A stretch of 64,000 bases of DNA from Streptomyces sp. SID13031 (GTDB lineage: Bacteria; Actinomycetota; Actinomycetes; Propionibacteriales; Kribbellaceae), in assembly GCF_010548305.1 (NCBI RefSeq), contig NZ_JAAGLV010000023.1, positions 62,001 through 126,000 of the forward strand, in the 5' to 3' direction. A program made the position numbers and the translations under genes. A model generated the notes under the pieces. It had not been told where the DNA came from, did no database searches, and was given only the letters and a program-made list of their open reading frames with translations. This document shows, piece after piece, positions 52,640-61,825 of the stretch (within the stretch, counting starts at the first letter, position 1; each line of letters begins with the position of its first letter).

Positions 52640-53388
52640 CAGCCCTGTACCTCCGTCGACCGCGGCGCCGGCTGCAACGCGGCCATCTCCTTGTACCACT
52701 TGGCGATCGCGGCCAGCAGGAAGAGCAGGTTGGCGGCCAGCAGCGCGCCGTACAGGGAGGTGAAGAGCGTCGGCCAACCGAAGGTGAGGAAGACCAGGCA
52801 GAGTACGCCGTAGTCGGTCGGTGCTATCAGCAACGACTTCACCACCGAGTCGCCGCGCACGTTGGCCGTGCTCGCGCCGTGCCGGCGGCGCAGCTGGTCG
52901 ATCAGGATCAGCCCGAAGAACAGCACCGCCGACACACACAGGTAGGCGAGCGGGATGAGCAGTACCAACTCGTTGCTGAAGGCATCGAAGCGGTAGAACG
53001 AGATCAGTACCGCGCTGTGCAGCAGGGCGATCTTGACGCAGTCGATCATGTGATCGAGCCACTCGCCCAGCGGCGAGCCGCCACCGCGCAGCCGGGCCAG
53101 CTGGCCGTCCGCGGAGTCGAAGGCGTAGCCGAGCACCAGCAGCGCGGTCACCCCGAGCGCGAGCGGCAGGCTCGGCTCCACGGTGGCGATCAAAACGATG
53201 CCGACGAGTGAGCAGAACCCGCTGGTCAGGCTGATCTGGTTCGGCGTGCGGCCGGCCAGGAAGGCGCCGGCGGCCAGGTACCGGCCGATCCGCCGGTTGA
53301 TGAAGCGCGAGTACGCCGGCGTGCCGGCGGACGGCTTCTGCGCGCGCGACAACTCGGCGACCACGTCGCCGATGGAGCGCCTGCTCAT
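52639..53388 (-). CDS. CDP-alcohol phosphatidyltransferase family protein
   Basis: Codes for 249 residues with about six membrane helices. The signature DG-x2-AR-x8-G-x3-D-x3-D is intact (in DSADGQLARLRGGGSPLGE, then WLDHMID). It transfers a phospho-alcohol from a CDP donor onto an alcohol in the membrane. The acceptor is unknown; nucleotidyltransferase neighbours probably supply its donor. Starts and stops overlap with both neighbours. Confidence 0.93.
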   Translation of the reverse strand: MSRRSIGDVVAELSRAQKPSAGTPAYSRFINRRIGRYLAAGAFLAGRTPNQISLTSGFCSLVGIVLIATVEPSLPLALGVTALLVLGYAFDSADGQLARLRGGGSPLGEWLDHMIDCVKIALLHSAVLISFYRFDAFSNELVLLIPLAYLCVSAVLFFGLILIDQLRRRHGASTANVRGDSVVKSLLIAPTDYGVLCLVFLTFGWPTLFTSLYGALLAANLLFLLAAIAKWYKEMAALQPAPRSTEVQG

Positions 53389-53813
53389 GCGACGGAGCTG
53401 CGCGACTGCCGCTGGTCGATCGCAGCGCGCAGGATCTGGCTGCGGGAACCGCGTCCGGAGGCCAGCACGCTGACCACGCCGGCGGGAACACCGTCCAGCT
53501 CGTCAGGACCCAGCACTCCGTCGGTACCGTCGGCAGCGAAAACGGTGACCGCCCCGGGCCGACCGGTCAGCTCGATCTCGTCGACACCGTCGACCACGAC
53601 GATCTCGTCGACGCAGCGCAACTGCTCGAGGATCTGCGCCCGCTCGACGACCGAGACGAACGGCCGGGCACCCCAGGCGTCGGCCGCCCAGTCGTCGGTG
53701 AGGACACCGACGACCAAGTGGTCACACTGCTTCTTCGCCCGCTCCAGCACGTCGAGATGACCGACGTGGAACAGGTCGAAGACCCCGATCAGACAACCGA
53801 TGCGTTGCGGCAC
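53385..53813 (-). CDS. TagD-like nucleotidyltransferase, second copy
   Basis: Codes for 142 residues from the GTG at 53813, with GGGGAG 7 nt upstream; a longer start at 53828 is possible. HxGH is in GVFDLFHVGHLDVL. The C-terminal motif is altered to GRGSRSQILR, so nucleotide or substrate preference may differ from the first copy. It is the first gene of the four-gene overlapping operon 53813-51030. Confidence 0.85.
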   Translation of the reverse strand: MPQRIGCLIGVFDLFHVGHLDVLERAKKQCDHLVVGVLTDDWAADAWGARPFVSVVERAQILEQLRCVDEIVVVDGVDEIELTGRPGAVTVFAADGTDGVLGPDELDGVPAGVVSVLASGRGSRSQILRAAIDQRQSRSSVA

Positions 53814-53973
53814 CTTGTGCTCCCCCACTGAGCCCCCGCGGGCCCTGCCCCTTCGCCCCCCGGGCGAGTCGAAAAACGAACTCCTGGTGAACATCCCGAC
53901 AACCGGACCCCACCAGTGACCGACGTGACCCCCCACGTCTGGGCTGACCTTACACCGAGTAATCGCCAGTCGC

Positions 53974-55194
53974 CTAGCTACTCGTTTCACCGCGTGCCGG
54001 GCTGCGCGGGCCGGATTTGTCGGCCGCGTGCCGGGCGATCGCATCGGTGTAGATCCTCTCCGTGGCCGCCAGATCGCGCTCCGGAGTGAAGCGGTCGAGA
54101 TAAACCTGGCGTGCTCGTTGGCCGAAGGCTATCGAAGTTGCCGGCTCGATGAGCAACCCCAGGGCCTTTCGGAGCTCCTCGGGGTCGCCTGGAGCGACCA
54201 GCACGCCGGTCTGCCCGTCGTCGACGAGCTCCGCGAGCGCCCCGATCCGGGACGCCACCACCGGTACTCCGTGTGCGAAGGCTTCGATCACCACGAGACC
54301 GAACGTCTCATAGGAGCGAGCCGGTACGACGACGGCGCGCGCGGACCGTAGTACCGCCATGCACTCGGTCCACGGCAGCGCGCCGAGCACCTTGACCGAC
54401 GGGTCCTGCCGGGCCCTCTCATCAGCCTCGGCCCTGAGCGGGCCGTCGCCGATGACTACCAGCTCCCCCAGCGAAGCGTCCCAGGCCTTCAGGAGATCGC
54501 CGAAGCCCTTCTCCTCCGTCAGCCGCCCGAGGAAGACGACGGCCTCCCCCGCTCCCTCCCGTACTGGGCCCGAGTGCGCGACAGCGTGTGGCTTGACGAC
54601 GATCTGGTCGGCATCGAACCCGGCAGCGACGTACCGGGAGCGGACGAACTCCGACGGCGCGATCAGCGTGGTGACGTACCGCTGCCAGGTATGGAGGGTG
54701 TTGTGCACCGCGATCCCGGCGACCAACGGGAGGCTCTGCACCTTGGAGTCGCGGTAACAGCCGTGGACGGCGCCGCGCCACGGGATCCGGCCCACGCAGG
54801 ACTCGCAGGGGCCGCCGTCGCGCTGGAGCACTCCGTTGGCGCACATCAGCCGGAAGTTGTGCAGGGTGGCGACGATCGGCAGGTCCAGGCGCGAGGCCGA
54901 GCGCAGTACCGAAGGACTGAAGAGCGGGAAGGTGTTGTGCACATGCACGATGTCCGGACGCGCCGATTGCAATCGGAATGTTAAATCGCGTTCGGCGGCG
55001 AGTGACCAAACGGAGCGGACCGGTAACAGTGCGCGATCTTTTCGGCTCATTTGCGCAATGTCGTCGCTGTGCTGCGCGTACAGCTCAACAACATGTCCTG
55101 ATTTACGCAAAAAATCAGCCGTTTGATCGACGACATTGTTCTCGCCACTGGGTTGACCCGAACGGTAACGGTTGTGCAACATGGCGACCCGCAT
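53974..55194 (-). CDS. GT4-family glycosyltransferase, second
   Basis: Codes for 406 residues from the ATG at 55194; a longer frame to 55287 lacks family sequence. It has a GT4 N-terminus (MRVAMLHNRYRSGQPSGENN), an HVHNTFPLFSP strand and a C-terminal donor region (VVFLGRLTEEKGF, SYETFGLVVIEAFAHGVPVV). A CGPC-type cluster of Cys (GGPCESCVGRIPW, later GCYRD) in the middle is common in one GT4 subgroup. TATGGT 6 nt before the start fits a leaderless mRNA. It points away from the beta-helix genes. Confidence 0.92.
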   Translation of the reverse strand: MRVAMLHNRYRSGQPSGENNVVDQTADFLRKSGHVVELYAQHSDDIAQMSRKDRALLPVRSVWSLAAERDLTFRLQSARPDIVHVHNTFPLFSPSVLRSASRLDLPIVATLHNFRLMCANGVLQRDGGPCESCVGRIPWRGAVHGCYRDSKVQSLPLVAGIAVHNTLHTWQRYVTTLIAPSEFVRSRYVAAGFDADQIVVKPHAVAHSGPVREGAGEAVVFLGRLTEEKGFGDLLKAWDASLGELVVIGDGPLRAEADERARQDPSVKVLGALPWTECMAVLRSARAVVVPARSYETFGLVVIEAFAHGVPVVASRIGALAELVDDGQTGVLVAPGDPEELRKALGLLIEPATSIAFGQRARQVYLDRFTPERDLAATERIYTDAIARHAADKSGPRSPARGETSS

Positions 55195-55286
55195 GGCACC
55201 ACCATAAGTCCCGGGGTGGTGACAACTGGTACTGACAGGCCGCAGCTGCGATGAATGACCGCGCGCCGTGACACCCGGAGGGTGCA

Positions 55287-57014
55287 TTGAGCAGGTTTGG
55301 TTCGAGAAGGGTGTTGTTCGTAGCCCTTATCGCCGTGGCGCTGGCCGTCGTTACAGTCGCCTACCCAGTCATCACTCATCACAAGAACGCGGCATCCGCC
55401 GATAAGTCACGCGACACCGCCCAGAACGGCCCGGCCGGTCCGGCAGTCCTCCCCTCGAAACACCCGACTGCCCAACCGTCCAAGGTCCCGGGCACCGTCT
55501 CGAGCAAGCCGCCGACGGTGGCGCCTTCGAAGAAGGTTGCTCCGAGCAAGAAGCCGGCCAGCACGGCGACGAAGGCCGAGCCCAGCACCGAGACCCCGCC
55601 GTCGAAGGCCGAGCCGGTCATCGGTGAGACCGCCGCCGGTCCCGCTGTCGCAGGTCCGTGCAGCGGTGTGGTGATCAAGCCCGGTCAGAACGCCCAGTCC
55701 GTGGTCAATTCCCAGCCGGCCGGCTCGACCCTCTGCTTCGCCTCGGGCGTGCACCGGATCAGCCAGACGATCCGGCCGAAGGCGAACATGACGATCGCCA
55801 GCTCCGCCCGCGCAGTACTGACCGGCTCGGTGCCCCTCACCAGCTGGGCCAAGTCGGGAGCTCGCTGGGTCACCCGCGGCACGCTTCCGTCGGCGTACGG
55901 GATGAGCGGGCAGTGCGAGGACAACAAGGCGAACATCTGCCACCTGCGCGAGCAGGTCTTCGTGGACGGCACCCACCTGACCCGGGTCGCATCGCTGGCC
56001 GGCGTGAAGGCCGGCACCTTCTACGCCGACTACGCCGGCAACGCGATCTACCTGGGTAGCAACCCGGCTGGGCATGCGGTCGAAATGTCCAAGACGGCGA
56101 CCGCGATCGAGTCGAACCAACCCGGTGTCACCGTCCGCGGGCTCACCATCGAGCACTTCGCCAGCCCGGCCCAGGCCGGCGCGCTGGTCTCCGGCCCCGG
56201 CTGGACCGTGAAGGCGAACGAGGTCCGCTGGAACAAGTCGGTCGGCCTGATGCTGGTGAAGGCGAACAACGCCCGGATCGACCGCAACCTGGTGCACCAC
56301 AACGGCCAGCTCGGCCTGGGTCAGTACAGCTCGCTCAAGGCGAACGTGACCCGCAACGTGATCACCTACAACAACACCGACGGCTTCTGGATCGCCGACT
56401 GGGAATCCGGCGGGATGAAGTCGACGCGCTCGTCGGGCACCGTCAGCTCCAACCTGATCCGGTCCAACAAGGGCGTCGGGATGTGGGCCGACGTCGCCGA
56501 CGACGGCCGGGTGATCAGCTCCAACAAGATCGTCAGCAACGCCGCCGACGGGATCCGGTACGAGATCAGCCGCAACGGCGTGATCGAGAACAACACGATC
56601 ACCGGCAACGGCTTCGGGACCGGCCGTGGCTCCGGTACGTCGCTGTGGGACGGCGGCGGTATCAACGTCAACACCTCGTCGAACGTGACGATCCGGAACA
56701 ACACCGTGTCGGGCAACGTCAACGGCGTCTCGATCCAGTCCCGCACCCGCGGCGACGGACCGTGGGGCCGGTACCTGCTCCGCAACGTGCACGTCACCGG
56801 CAACACGATCGGGATGACGGGCGGCACCCAGGCGACCGGCATGGTGCAGAACTCCGGCGCCGAGGTGCCGGCCGGGCAGCTGACCTTCAGCGCCAACACC
56901 TACCTGCTGGACAAGCTGGCCGCGCAGCGGTTCGCCAAGTTCGGCACCAAGCTGACCGCCATCGGCTGGCGCAGCGCCGGTCTCGACACCGCAGGGACCT
57001 TCAAGATGAACTGA
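55287..57014 (+). CDS. Secreted or anchored right-handed beta-helix protein 1
   Basis: Codes for 575 residues from a TTG with GGAGG 5 nt upstream. An N-terminal hydrophobic helix (VLFVALIAVALAVVTVAYPV) is followed by a Lys/Pro/Ser/Thr linker (about 40-120) and a domain with many NxI/NxV coils (TIRNNTVSGNVNGVSIQ, NLIRSNKGVGMWADV) typical of parallel beta-helix proteins. Such domains bind or cleave polysaccharides. Two Cys (GQCEDNKANIC) may form a disulfide. The next gene is a close paralogue; catalytic residues were not identified. Confidence 0.88.
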   Translation: MSRFGSRRVLFVALIAVALAVVTVAYPVITHHKNAASADKSRDTAQNGPAGPAVLPSKHPTAQPSKVPGTVSSKPPTVAPSKKVAPSKKPASTATKAEPSTETPPSKAEPVIGETAAGPAVAGPCSGVVIKPGQNAQSVVNSQPAGSTLCFASGVHRISQTIRPKANMTIASSARAVLTGSVPLTSWAKSGARWVTRGTLPSAYGMSGQCEDNKANICHLREQVFVDGTHLTRVASLAGVKAGTFYADYAGNAIYLGSNPAGHAVEMSKTATAIESNQPGVTVRGLTIEHFASPAQAGALVSGPGWTVKANEVRWNKSVGLMLVKANNARIDRNLVHHNGQLGLGQYSSLKANVTRNVITYNNTDGFWIADWESGGMKSTRSSGTVSSNLIRSNKGVGMWADVADDGRVISSNKIVSNAADGIRYEISRNGVIENNTITGNGFGTGRGSGTSLWDGGGINVNTSSNVTIRNNTVSGNVNGVSIQSRTRGDGPWGRYLLRNVHVTGNTIGMTGGTQATGMVQNSGAEVPAGQLTFSANTYLLDKLAAQRFAKFGTKLTAIGWRSAGLDTAGTFKMN

Positions 57015-57312
57015 GCCAGACGAGCTGAGCCGGTACCAAACTCCCGAGCCCGATGCCCCGGGCAAGCATCACGGAGCGCAGTTTCGATGACAGAGCGCAA
57101 TTGATGCACCCAGCAACGAGCTGAAACACGCCTGGGGCAACTGACTCGGAAGAATGCCGATTTCCCCTGCTCATGGGGAGGCCTGGTCGGTATTGGGGGG
57201 CCTACGCAACCATTTTGCGTAGTGCCACGACTACAGCAAGTAGTAGTCTTCTGGGGAAGGCCGCACCAGGGGGGTGCAGAAGGACAAGTACCCAACCCCC
57301 GGAGGGTCGTCA
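57015..57312. promoter_or_regulatory. Gap between the two beta-helix genes with an inverted repeat
   Basis: A stem-loop CTACGCAA-CCATT-TTGCGTAG (57202-57222) lies 90 bp before the second gene, followed by a smaller GACTAC/GTAGTC dyad (57229-57248). It may be an operator or an attenuator. I see no gene and no recognisable riboswitch here. Confidence 0.45.
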
Positions 57313-59022
57313 GTGAAGAAGTCAGTGACCATCATCTGCGTCGCGGCAGCCGGTGCGGTCGCCATCACGGGGATCGTGGCCGGGACGCGGACCAACATCG
57401 CGTCCGCGTTCGGCCAGGACAAGTCCGGCGTCCTGCCGGGCGACCGGCCACACAAGCCATGGCCCCGACATACCCCGCGCCCGACGCCGACCGCCAGCGT
57501 GCCGAGCACGCCCGCCCCGACGCCCACCGCCCCGACCACGAAGCCGACTGTCACCCCGACGGTTACTCCGACGACGACGCCAACGTCGACGCCGACCCAA
57601 CCGCCGCCGACCACGCCGGCGCCGCCCGGATCGTTCCCGGCCGGCCCTTCACAGGCCCCGGCCTGCAAGGGCACCACGATCGGTACGGACCAGAACGCAG
57701 CCGAGGTGATCGACAAGGCCCCGGCCGGTACGACGTTCTGCTTCTCGGCCGGCCTGCACCGGATCAGTCGTACGTTGCAGCCGAAGGCGAGCATGACGCT
57801 CGCCAGCGACCAGGGCGCAGTACTGACCGGGTCGATCCCGCTGACCAGCTGGACCGCGGACAACGGTGACTGGGTGACGCGAGGCGTGCTGCCGACGGCG
57901 TACGGGATGAGCGGGCAGTGCGAGGACAACGTCGCCAACATCTGCTACCTGCGCGAGCAGCTCTTCCTGAACGGCAAGCACCTGACCCGGGTGAAGACCC
58001 GGGACAAGGTTGCTGCCGGCACCTTCTACGCCGACTACGCGGGCAACGCCGTCTACCTGGGCGACAATCCGTCGGGTCAGTCGGTGGAGATGTCCAAGAC
58101 GGCGACCGCGATCCAGTCGGGCGGAACGAACGTCGCCGTCGTCGGGCTGACGGTCGAGCACTTCGCGAGCGTGCCCCAGGCCGGCGCGGTCGTTCTCGGC
58201 AACGGCTGGCGGGTCTTCGCCAACGACATCCGCTGGAACCACGCGATCGGCGCGATGCTGGTCAACGCGGACGGCGCGGTGCTGGACAAGAACCTGATCC
58301 GGTCCAACGGTCAGCTCGGCGTCGGTCAGTACAGCACCACCAACGGCCGGATCGTCGGCAACCAGGTCAGCGGTAACAACACCGACGGTTTCTGGATCGC
58401 CGACTGGGAGTCCGGCGGGATCAAGACCACCTGGTCGACCAATGGCGCGGTGACCGGCAACCTGATCAAGGAGAACCGTGGCGTCGGGCTGTGGAGCGAC
58501 GCCTACGACGACAACCGGGTGTTCAGCGACAACAAGATCGTCGACAACGCCGCGGACGGCATCCGCTACGAGATCGGCCGCAACGGGGTGATCTCGGACA
58601 ACGTGATCACCGGCAACGGCCTCGGCACTGGCCGCGGCTCCGGCCGCTCGCTGTGGGACGGCGGCGGCATCAACGTCAACACGTCGACGAACGTGACCGT
58701 CCGCAACAACACCCTGGCCGGCAACGTGAACGGCATCTCGATCCAGTCCCGCACCCGAGGCAACGGCCCCTGGGGCCTGAACGTCCTCCGCGACGTCATC
58801 GTCACCGGCAACACGGTGACGATGCGCGGCGGCACCACTTCGACCGGCATGGTCCAGAACTCCGGCGCCGCCATCCCCATCGGCGAGGTCATCCTGAAGG
58901 GCAACCAGTACGTCCTCGACAGCCTGACCGCCGACCGTTTCCAGAAGTTCGGCCAGTGGTTCAGCGCCGCCGAGTGGCAGGCCGCCGGCCTGGACACCGG
59001 CAGCAAGTTCACCACCGGCTGA
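57313..59022 (+). CDS. Secreted or anchored right-handed beta-helix protein 2
   Basis: Codes for 569 residues from the GTG at 57313 with GGAGGG 6 nt upstream; a longer frame from 57274 has no such signal. A signal-like helix (VTIICVAAAGAVAITGIV) and a Thr/Pro-rich linker precede a beta-helix domain strongly similar to the preceding gene (AYGMSGQCEDNVANICYLRE; GFWIADWESGG; SRSLWDGGGINVN). The pair arose by tandem duplication, with the linkers the least conserved part. Role inferred: envelope or extracellular polysaccharide binding. Confidence 0.88.
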   Translation: MKKSVTIICVAAAGAVAITGIVAGTRTNIASAFGQDKSGVLPGDRPHKPWPRHTPRPTPTASVPSTPAPTPTAPTTKPTVTPTVTPTTTPTSTPTQPPPTTPAPPGSFPAGPSQAPACKGTTIGTDQNAAEVIDKAPAGTTFCFSAGLHRISRTLQPKASMTLASDQGAVLTGSIPLTSWTADNGDWVTRGVLPTAYGMSGQCEDNVANICYLREQLFLNGKHLTRVKTRDKVAAGTFYADYAGNAVYLGDNPSGQSVEMSKTATAIQSGGTNVAVVGLTVEHFASVPQAGAVVLGNGWRVFANDIRWNHAIGAMLVNADGAVLDKNLIRSNGQLGVGQYSTTNGRIVGNQVSGNNTDGFWIADWESGGIKTTWSTNGAVTGNLIKENRGVGLWSDAYDDNRVFSDNKIVDNAADGIRYEIGRNGVISDNVITGNGLGTGRGSGRSLWDGGGINVNTSTNVTVRNNTLAGNVNGISIQSRTRGNGPWGLNVLRDVIVTGNTVTMRGGTTSTGMVQNSGAAIPIGEVILKGNQYVLDSLTADRFQKFGQWFSAAEWQAAGLDTGSKFTTG

Positions 59023-59067
59023 CTGATTCGTCCGGTTGCCCTCTCCCAGGTGACAGCCGGGCCACAG

Positions 59068-59107
59068 GCAGCGGCCGTCGCGAGCAGCATCTCGCGACGG
59101 CCGCTGC
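59068..59107 (+). terminator. Strong terminator after the beta-helix genes
   Basis: A 17-bp perfect stem (arms 59068-59084 and 59091-59107) with a 6-nt loop, followed by TTATTT. Confidence 0.88.
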
Positions 59108-59180
59108 TTATTTGCCCGTGCTCCCCAACGCGCTTCAGCAAGCAAGACCTGACCAGCCGTCCGACCCACCCCACCAGAGG

Positions 59181-59338
59181 AGACCCCGCCCTACCCCGCA
59201 AGCCCTCCGAACCGCCTGACCGTCGAGAGCCGCCTTACCTGGCGAGCTGTCTGACCCGCCCGAGCAGCAGATACCCCGCAAGCCCTCCGACCTGCCCGGA
59301 GCAGCAGAGACCCCGCCCTACCTGGTGAGCTGTCCGAC
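59181..59338 (-). repeat. Duplicated 3' end of the reductase gene
   Basis: TACCTGGTGAGCTGTCCGAC at the gene end (59319-59338) recurs downstream as TACCTGGCGAGCTGTCTGAC at 59236-59255, 83 bp away. TACCCCGCAAGCCCTCCGA occurs at 59192 and 59272, and AGACCCCGCCCTACC at 59181 and 59308. The copies keep their own stop codons on the minus strand. Confidence 0.8.
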
Positions 59339-60742
59339 GTGTTCGACCAGCAAGGAGCGGAAGACCGCGTTGGCAGGGAGGTCTGCTCCGAACACGGACT
59401 CGACCCCGAGCAGCGCGTCGACCAGCGCGGCCGGCGTCGTACCGGCTCCGCCGAGAGCTGCCTGGAGTCTGGCGGCTTGTGGATCATCCAGTGGAGTACC
59501 CGAGGTTGTCGCCTCCGCGACATAGACCATCCACGCGGCGACAGCCAAGGACGCCACCCGCGGTTCCGTGCTGTCGGCCAGCCGATCGCGGATCGTGCCG
59601 AGGAGCCGGACGGGGAGTTTCACCGAGCCGTCCATCGCGACCTGCGCGGTGCGATGCTTCAGCGCCGGGTTCGCGAAGCGCTCCAGAACGCTCTCCCCGT
59701 ACGCCGTCAGGTCGAGCCCGTCCGGCGGCGTCAGCGTCGGGATCACCTCGGCGCTCATCAGTTCAGCAGCAAGACCCGCCAACTGCTCGTCACGCACGGC
59801 CTCGGCGATCGTCACGTAGCCGCGCAACGCCCCGAGATACGCGAGCATCGAGTGCGTCGCGTTGAGCATCCGCAGCTTTGCCTGCTCCCAAGGCGCGACA
59901 TCGCGGGTCAGGATCGCCCCCGCCTTGTCCCATTCCGGCCGCGGACCGGCGAAGTCGTCCTCGATCACCCACTGCAGGAACGGCTCCGCGACCACAACAG
60001 CCTCGTCCCGTACGCCGAGCAGCGCCGCAGCCTCGTCCCGGTCGGCATCGGTCGTCGCAGGCACGATCCGATCCACCATGCTGGCCGGGAAGCGCGCACT
60101 CTCCAACTGCTCGGCCAGGAGCTTCGCGTCTGGTGACGCGGCGGCATAGTCCTCCACCAATCGGCGAAGGAAGGGGCCGTTGGCCACCAAGTTGTCGCAC
60201 GACACGATCGTGAGCGGCCCGGCACCGTTCCCGGTACGCCGAGCCAGCCCGGCTGCCAACTGACCCACCACCGTCCTGGGCGGGCGCCCTGCGAGATCCG
60301 CCTGGATCTCCGGATCCGTCAGGTCGAGCCCGCCCTGGGCGGCAGCTCGATAGCCCTTCTCGGTCACGGTCAGCGTCACCACCGCAACGGCCGGGTCGGC
60401 GATCCTGGCCACCACCACATCCGGGTCCTCCGGCGCGGTCAGCACCTCGCGGATGCTGCCGATCACCCGCACACTCGGGTCGCCGGGTCCGCGCGTCAGG
60501 ACGGAGTACAACCCGTCCTGCGGAGCAAGCTGCTCGCGAACCGCAGCCGAACGCTGACTGACCCCACAGATCCCCCACCCCGTCGCCCCACTCATCGCCG
60601 CGGCCTGCTCGGTGAACACCGCCTGGTGCGCACGATGGAAGGCCCCGAGGCCGAGATGGACGATCCCGACCGACACCTTCCCCGGATCAACTTCAGGCCG
60701 ATGAACAGCAGGAAGGCTGCCCAGGCTCAGTCGCGCACTCAT
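59318..60742 (-). CDS. uxuB: Mannitol-dehydrogenase family reductase (fructuronate reductase-like)
   Basis: Codes for 474 residues. The N-terminal Rossmann domain has VGIVHLGLGAFHRAHQ, then ICGVSQRS; the catalytic Lys-Asn-His pattern is KLRMLNATHSMLAYLG as in polyol-specific long-chain dehydrogenases. The family includes mannitol 2-dehydrogenase, fructuronate and tagaturonate reductases. Grouping with a KDG-type kinase and UxaC favours a hexuronate role, turning fructuronate into mannonate, but mannitol or arabitol oxidation is not excluded. Coupled to the kinase gene by a 4-nt overlap. Confidence 0.85.
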   Translation of the reverse strand: MSARLSLGSLPAVHRPEVDPGKVSVGIVHLGLGAFHRAHQAVFTEQAAAMSGATGWGICGVSQRSAAVREQLAPQDGLYSVLTRGPGDPSVRVIGSIREVLTAPEDPDVVVARIADPAVAVVTLTVTEKGYRAAAQGGLDLTDPEIQADLAGRPPRTVVGQLAAGLARRTGNGAGPLTIVSCDNLVANGPFLRRLVEDYAAASPDAKLLAEQLESARFPASMVDRIVPATTDADRDEAAALLGVRDEAVVVAEPFLQWVIEDDFAGPRPEWDKAGAILTRDVAPWEQAKLRMLNATHSMLAYLGALRGYVTIAEAVRDEQLAGLAAELMSAEVIPTLTPPDGLDLTAYGESVLERFANPALKHRTAQVAMDGSVKLPVRLLGTIRDRLADSTEPRVASLAVAAWMVYVAEATTSGTPLDDPQAARLQAALGGAGTTPAALVDALLGVESVFGADLPANAVFRSLLVEHVGQLTR

Positions 60743-61761
60743 GCCGACACCTCCGCTGCTCCGTTGGTCACGCAGGCCCGAGGCTCCCTCGCGGATGCGT
60801 TGGTCGCGTGGGCTTGGGGCTCCCCCGCAGGTACATTGATCGCGTTGGTTGCGTGGGCTCGGGTTTGGGCGAGGGTGGCGACGTGGCCGGTGCCGCCGAG
60901 GCCGCCGACTGAGAGCGAGGCTGCCGCCACGCCCAGCCTGACTGAATCCTCGAGGGTGTCGCCGAGAGCTAGTCGCGCGGTGACGGTGCCGGCGAAGGAG
61001 TCGCCTGCCCCGGTTTGGTCGACCACCGCGGGGGCGGGGATCACCGGGATCTCGACGATCCGGCCGGCGTCGTCGAGGAGTACGCCCTCGGCGCCGCGAG
61101 TCAGGGCGACTGCGTCGACGCCGAGCGCGCGGATCGCCGTACAGGCTGCGACCGGATCAGTTGCGTCAGTGGCCAACTGCGCCTCGTGCGCCCAGGCTGG
61201 GGTGACAAGCCGCGTGTACTGCGCGAGCGCCCGCAGGTGCTCGCCCGCGCCTACTGCACTCACCAGGCGCGGACGCCAGTTCGGGTCGTAGACAAAGCAT
61301 CGCGAGGTGGCTGCCGCAAGGCGCACAGCCTTGGCCGACAGCGGAGAAATGGCGCAGGCGATTCCGCTCGCCAGCACCGCGCCCGCCTTCGCAACCAGCT
61401 CGAGCGGCACGTCGCCAGGCCCCAGCCCCGAGCCCGCACTCCCCCGGCGGACATAGGTGAACTCCCGCGCCCCGGACGGATCGGCGTGCTGCAGATAGAG
61501 ACCGTGCTGCCCCGGCACCCGCAGTACCTGCGACGTATCGATGCCCAGAGCAACCACTCTCTCGAGCAGCCGATCACCCAGCTCGTCATCGGGCACCCGC
61601 GCGAGCAGTGCCGTGTGCGCACCCGCGGCAGCCGCGGCGGCCGCCGCGTTGAGCGCGTCGCCGGAGAAGTTGAGCGTCAGTGCCACGCCGGCATCCAACG
61701 GCTCGGTAGAGCTGAGCTCCAGCAGGATCTCGCCGATCACCAGTACGTCGGGAATCACCAT
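60739..61761 (-). CDS. kdgK: PfkB-family sugar kinase (2-keto-3-deoxygluconate kinase-like)
   Basis: Codes for 340 residues. PfkB signatures are present: GDALNAAAAAAAAGAHTALLAR near the N-terminus and DQTGAGDSFAGTVTARL with the catalytic Asp. It would phosphorylate 2-keto-3-deoxygluconate from hexuronate breakdown. The last about 40 residues form a repeated extension (HATNA..EPQA, HATNA..EPRA) not normal for the family; they arise from duplication of the gene end. Overlaps the reductase start. Confidence 0.85.
   Translation of the reverse strand: MVIPDVLVIGEILLELSSTEPLDAGVALTLNFSGDALNAAAAAAAAGAHTALLARVPDDELGDRLLERVVALGIDTSQVLRVPGQHGLYLQHADPSGAREFTYVRRGSAGSGLGPGDVPLELVAKAGAVLASGIACAISPLSAKAVRLAAATSRCFVYDPNWRPRLVSAVGAGEHLRALAQYTRLVTPAWAHEAQLATDATDPVAACTAIRALGVDAVALTRGAEGVLLDDAGRIVEIPVIPAPAVVDQTGAGDSFAGTVTARLALGDTLEDSVRLGVAAASLSVGGLGGTGHVATLAQTRAHATNAINVPAGEPQAHATNASAREPRACVTNGAAEVSA
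60757..60870 (-). repeat. In-frame tandem duplication at the 3' end of the kinase gene
   Basis: CGTTGGT followed by a similar 25-30 nt segment starts at 60762, 60798 and 60843 (spacing 36 and 45, both multiples of three). The coding direction gives three versions of HATNA-x(n)-EPxA, extending the reading frame. Confidence 0.8.
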
Positions 61762-61825
61762 GTCTGCACCGTTCCATCCTCCAGGCGGGGCATAGGTCGA
61801 GCAGACGGCAACTGCCTCCGCGGCA

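Noticed and set aside
57015..57312. Riboswitch upstream of the second beta-helix gene
   Set aside because: Cell-wall genes of actinomycetes often have c-di-AMP riboswitches, but I could not find their conserved core here, only small dyads.
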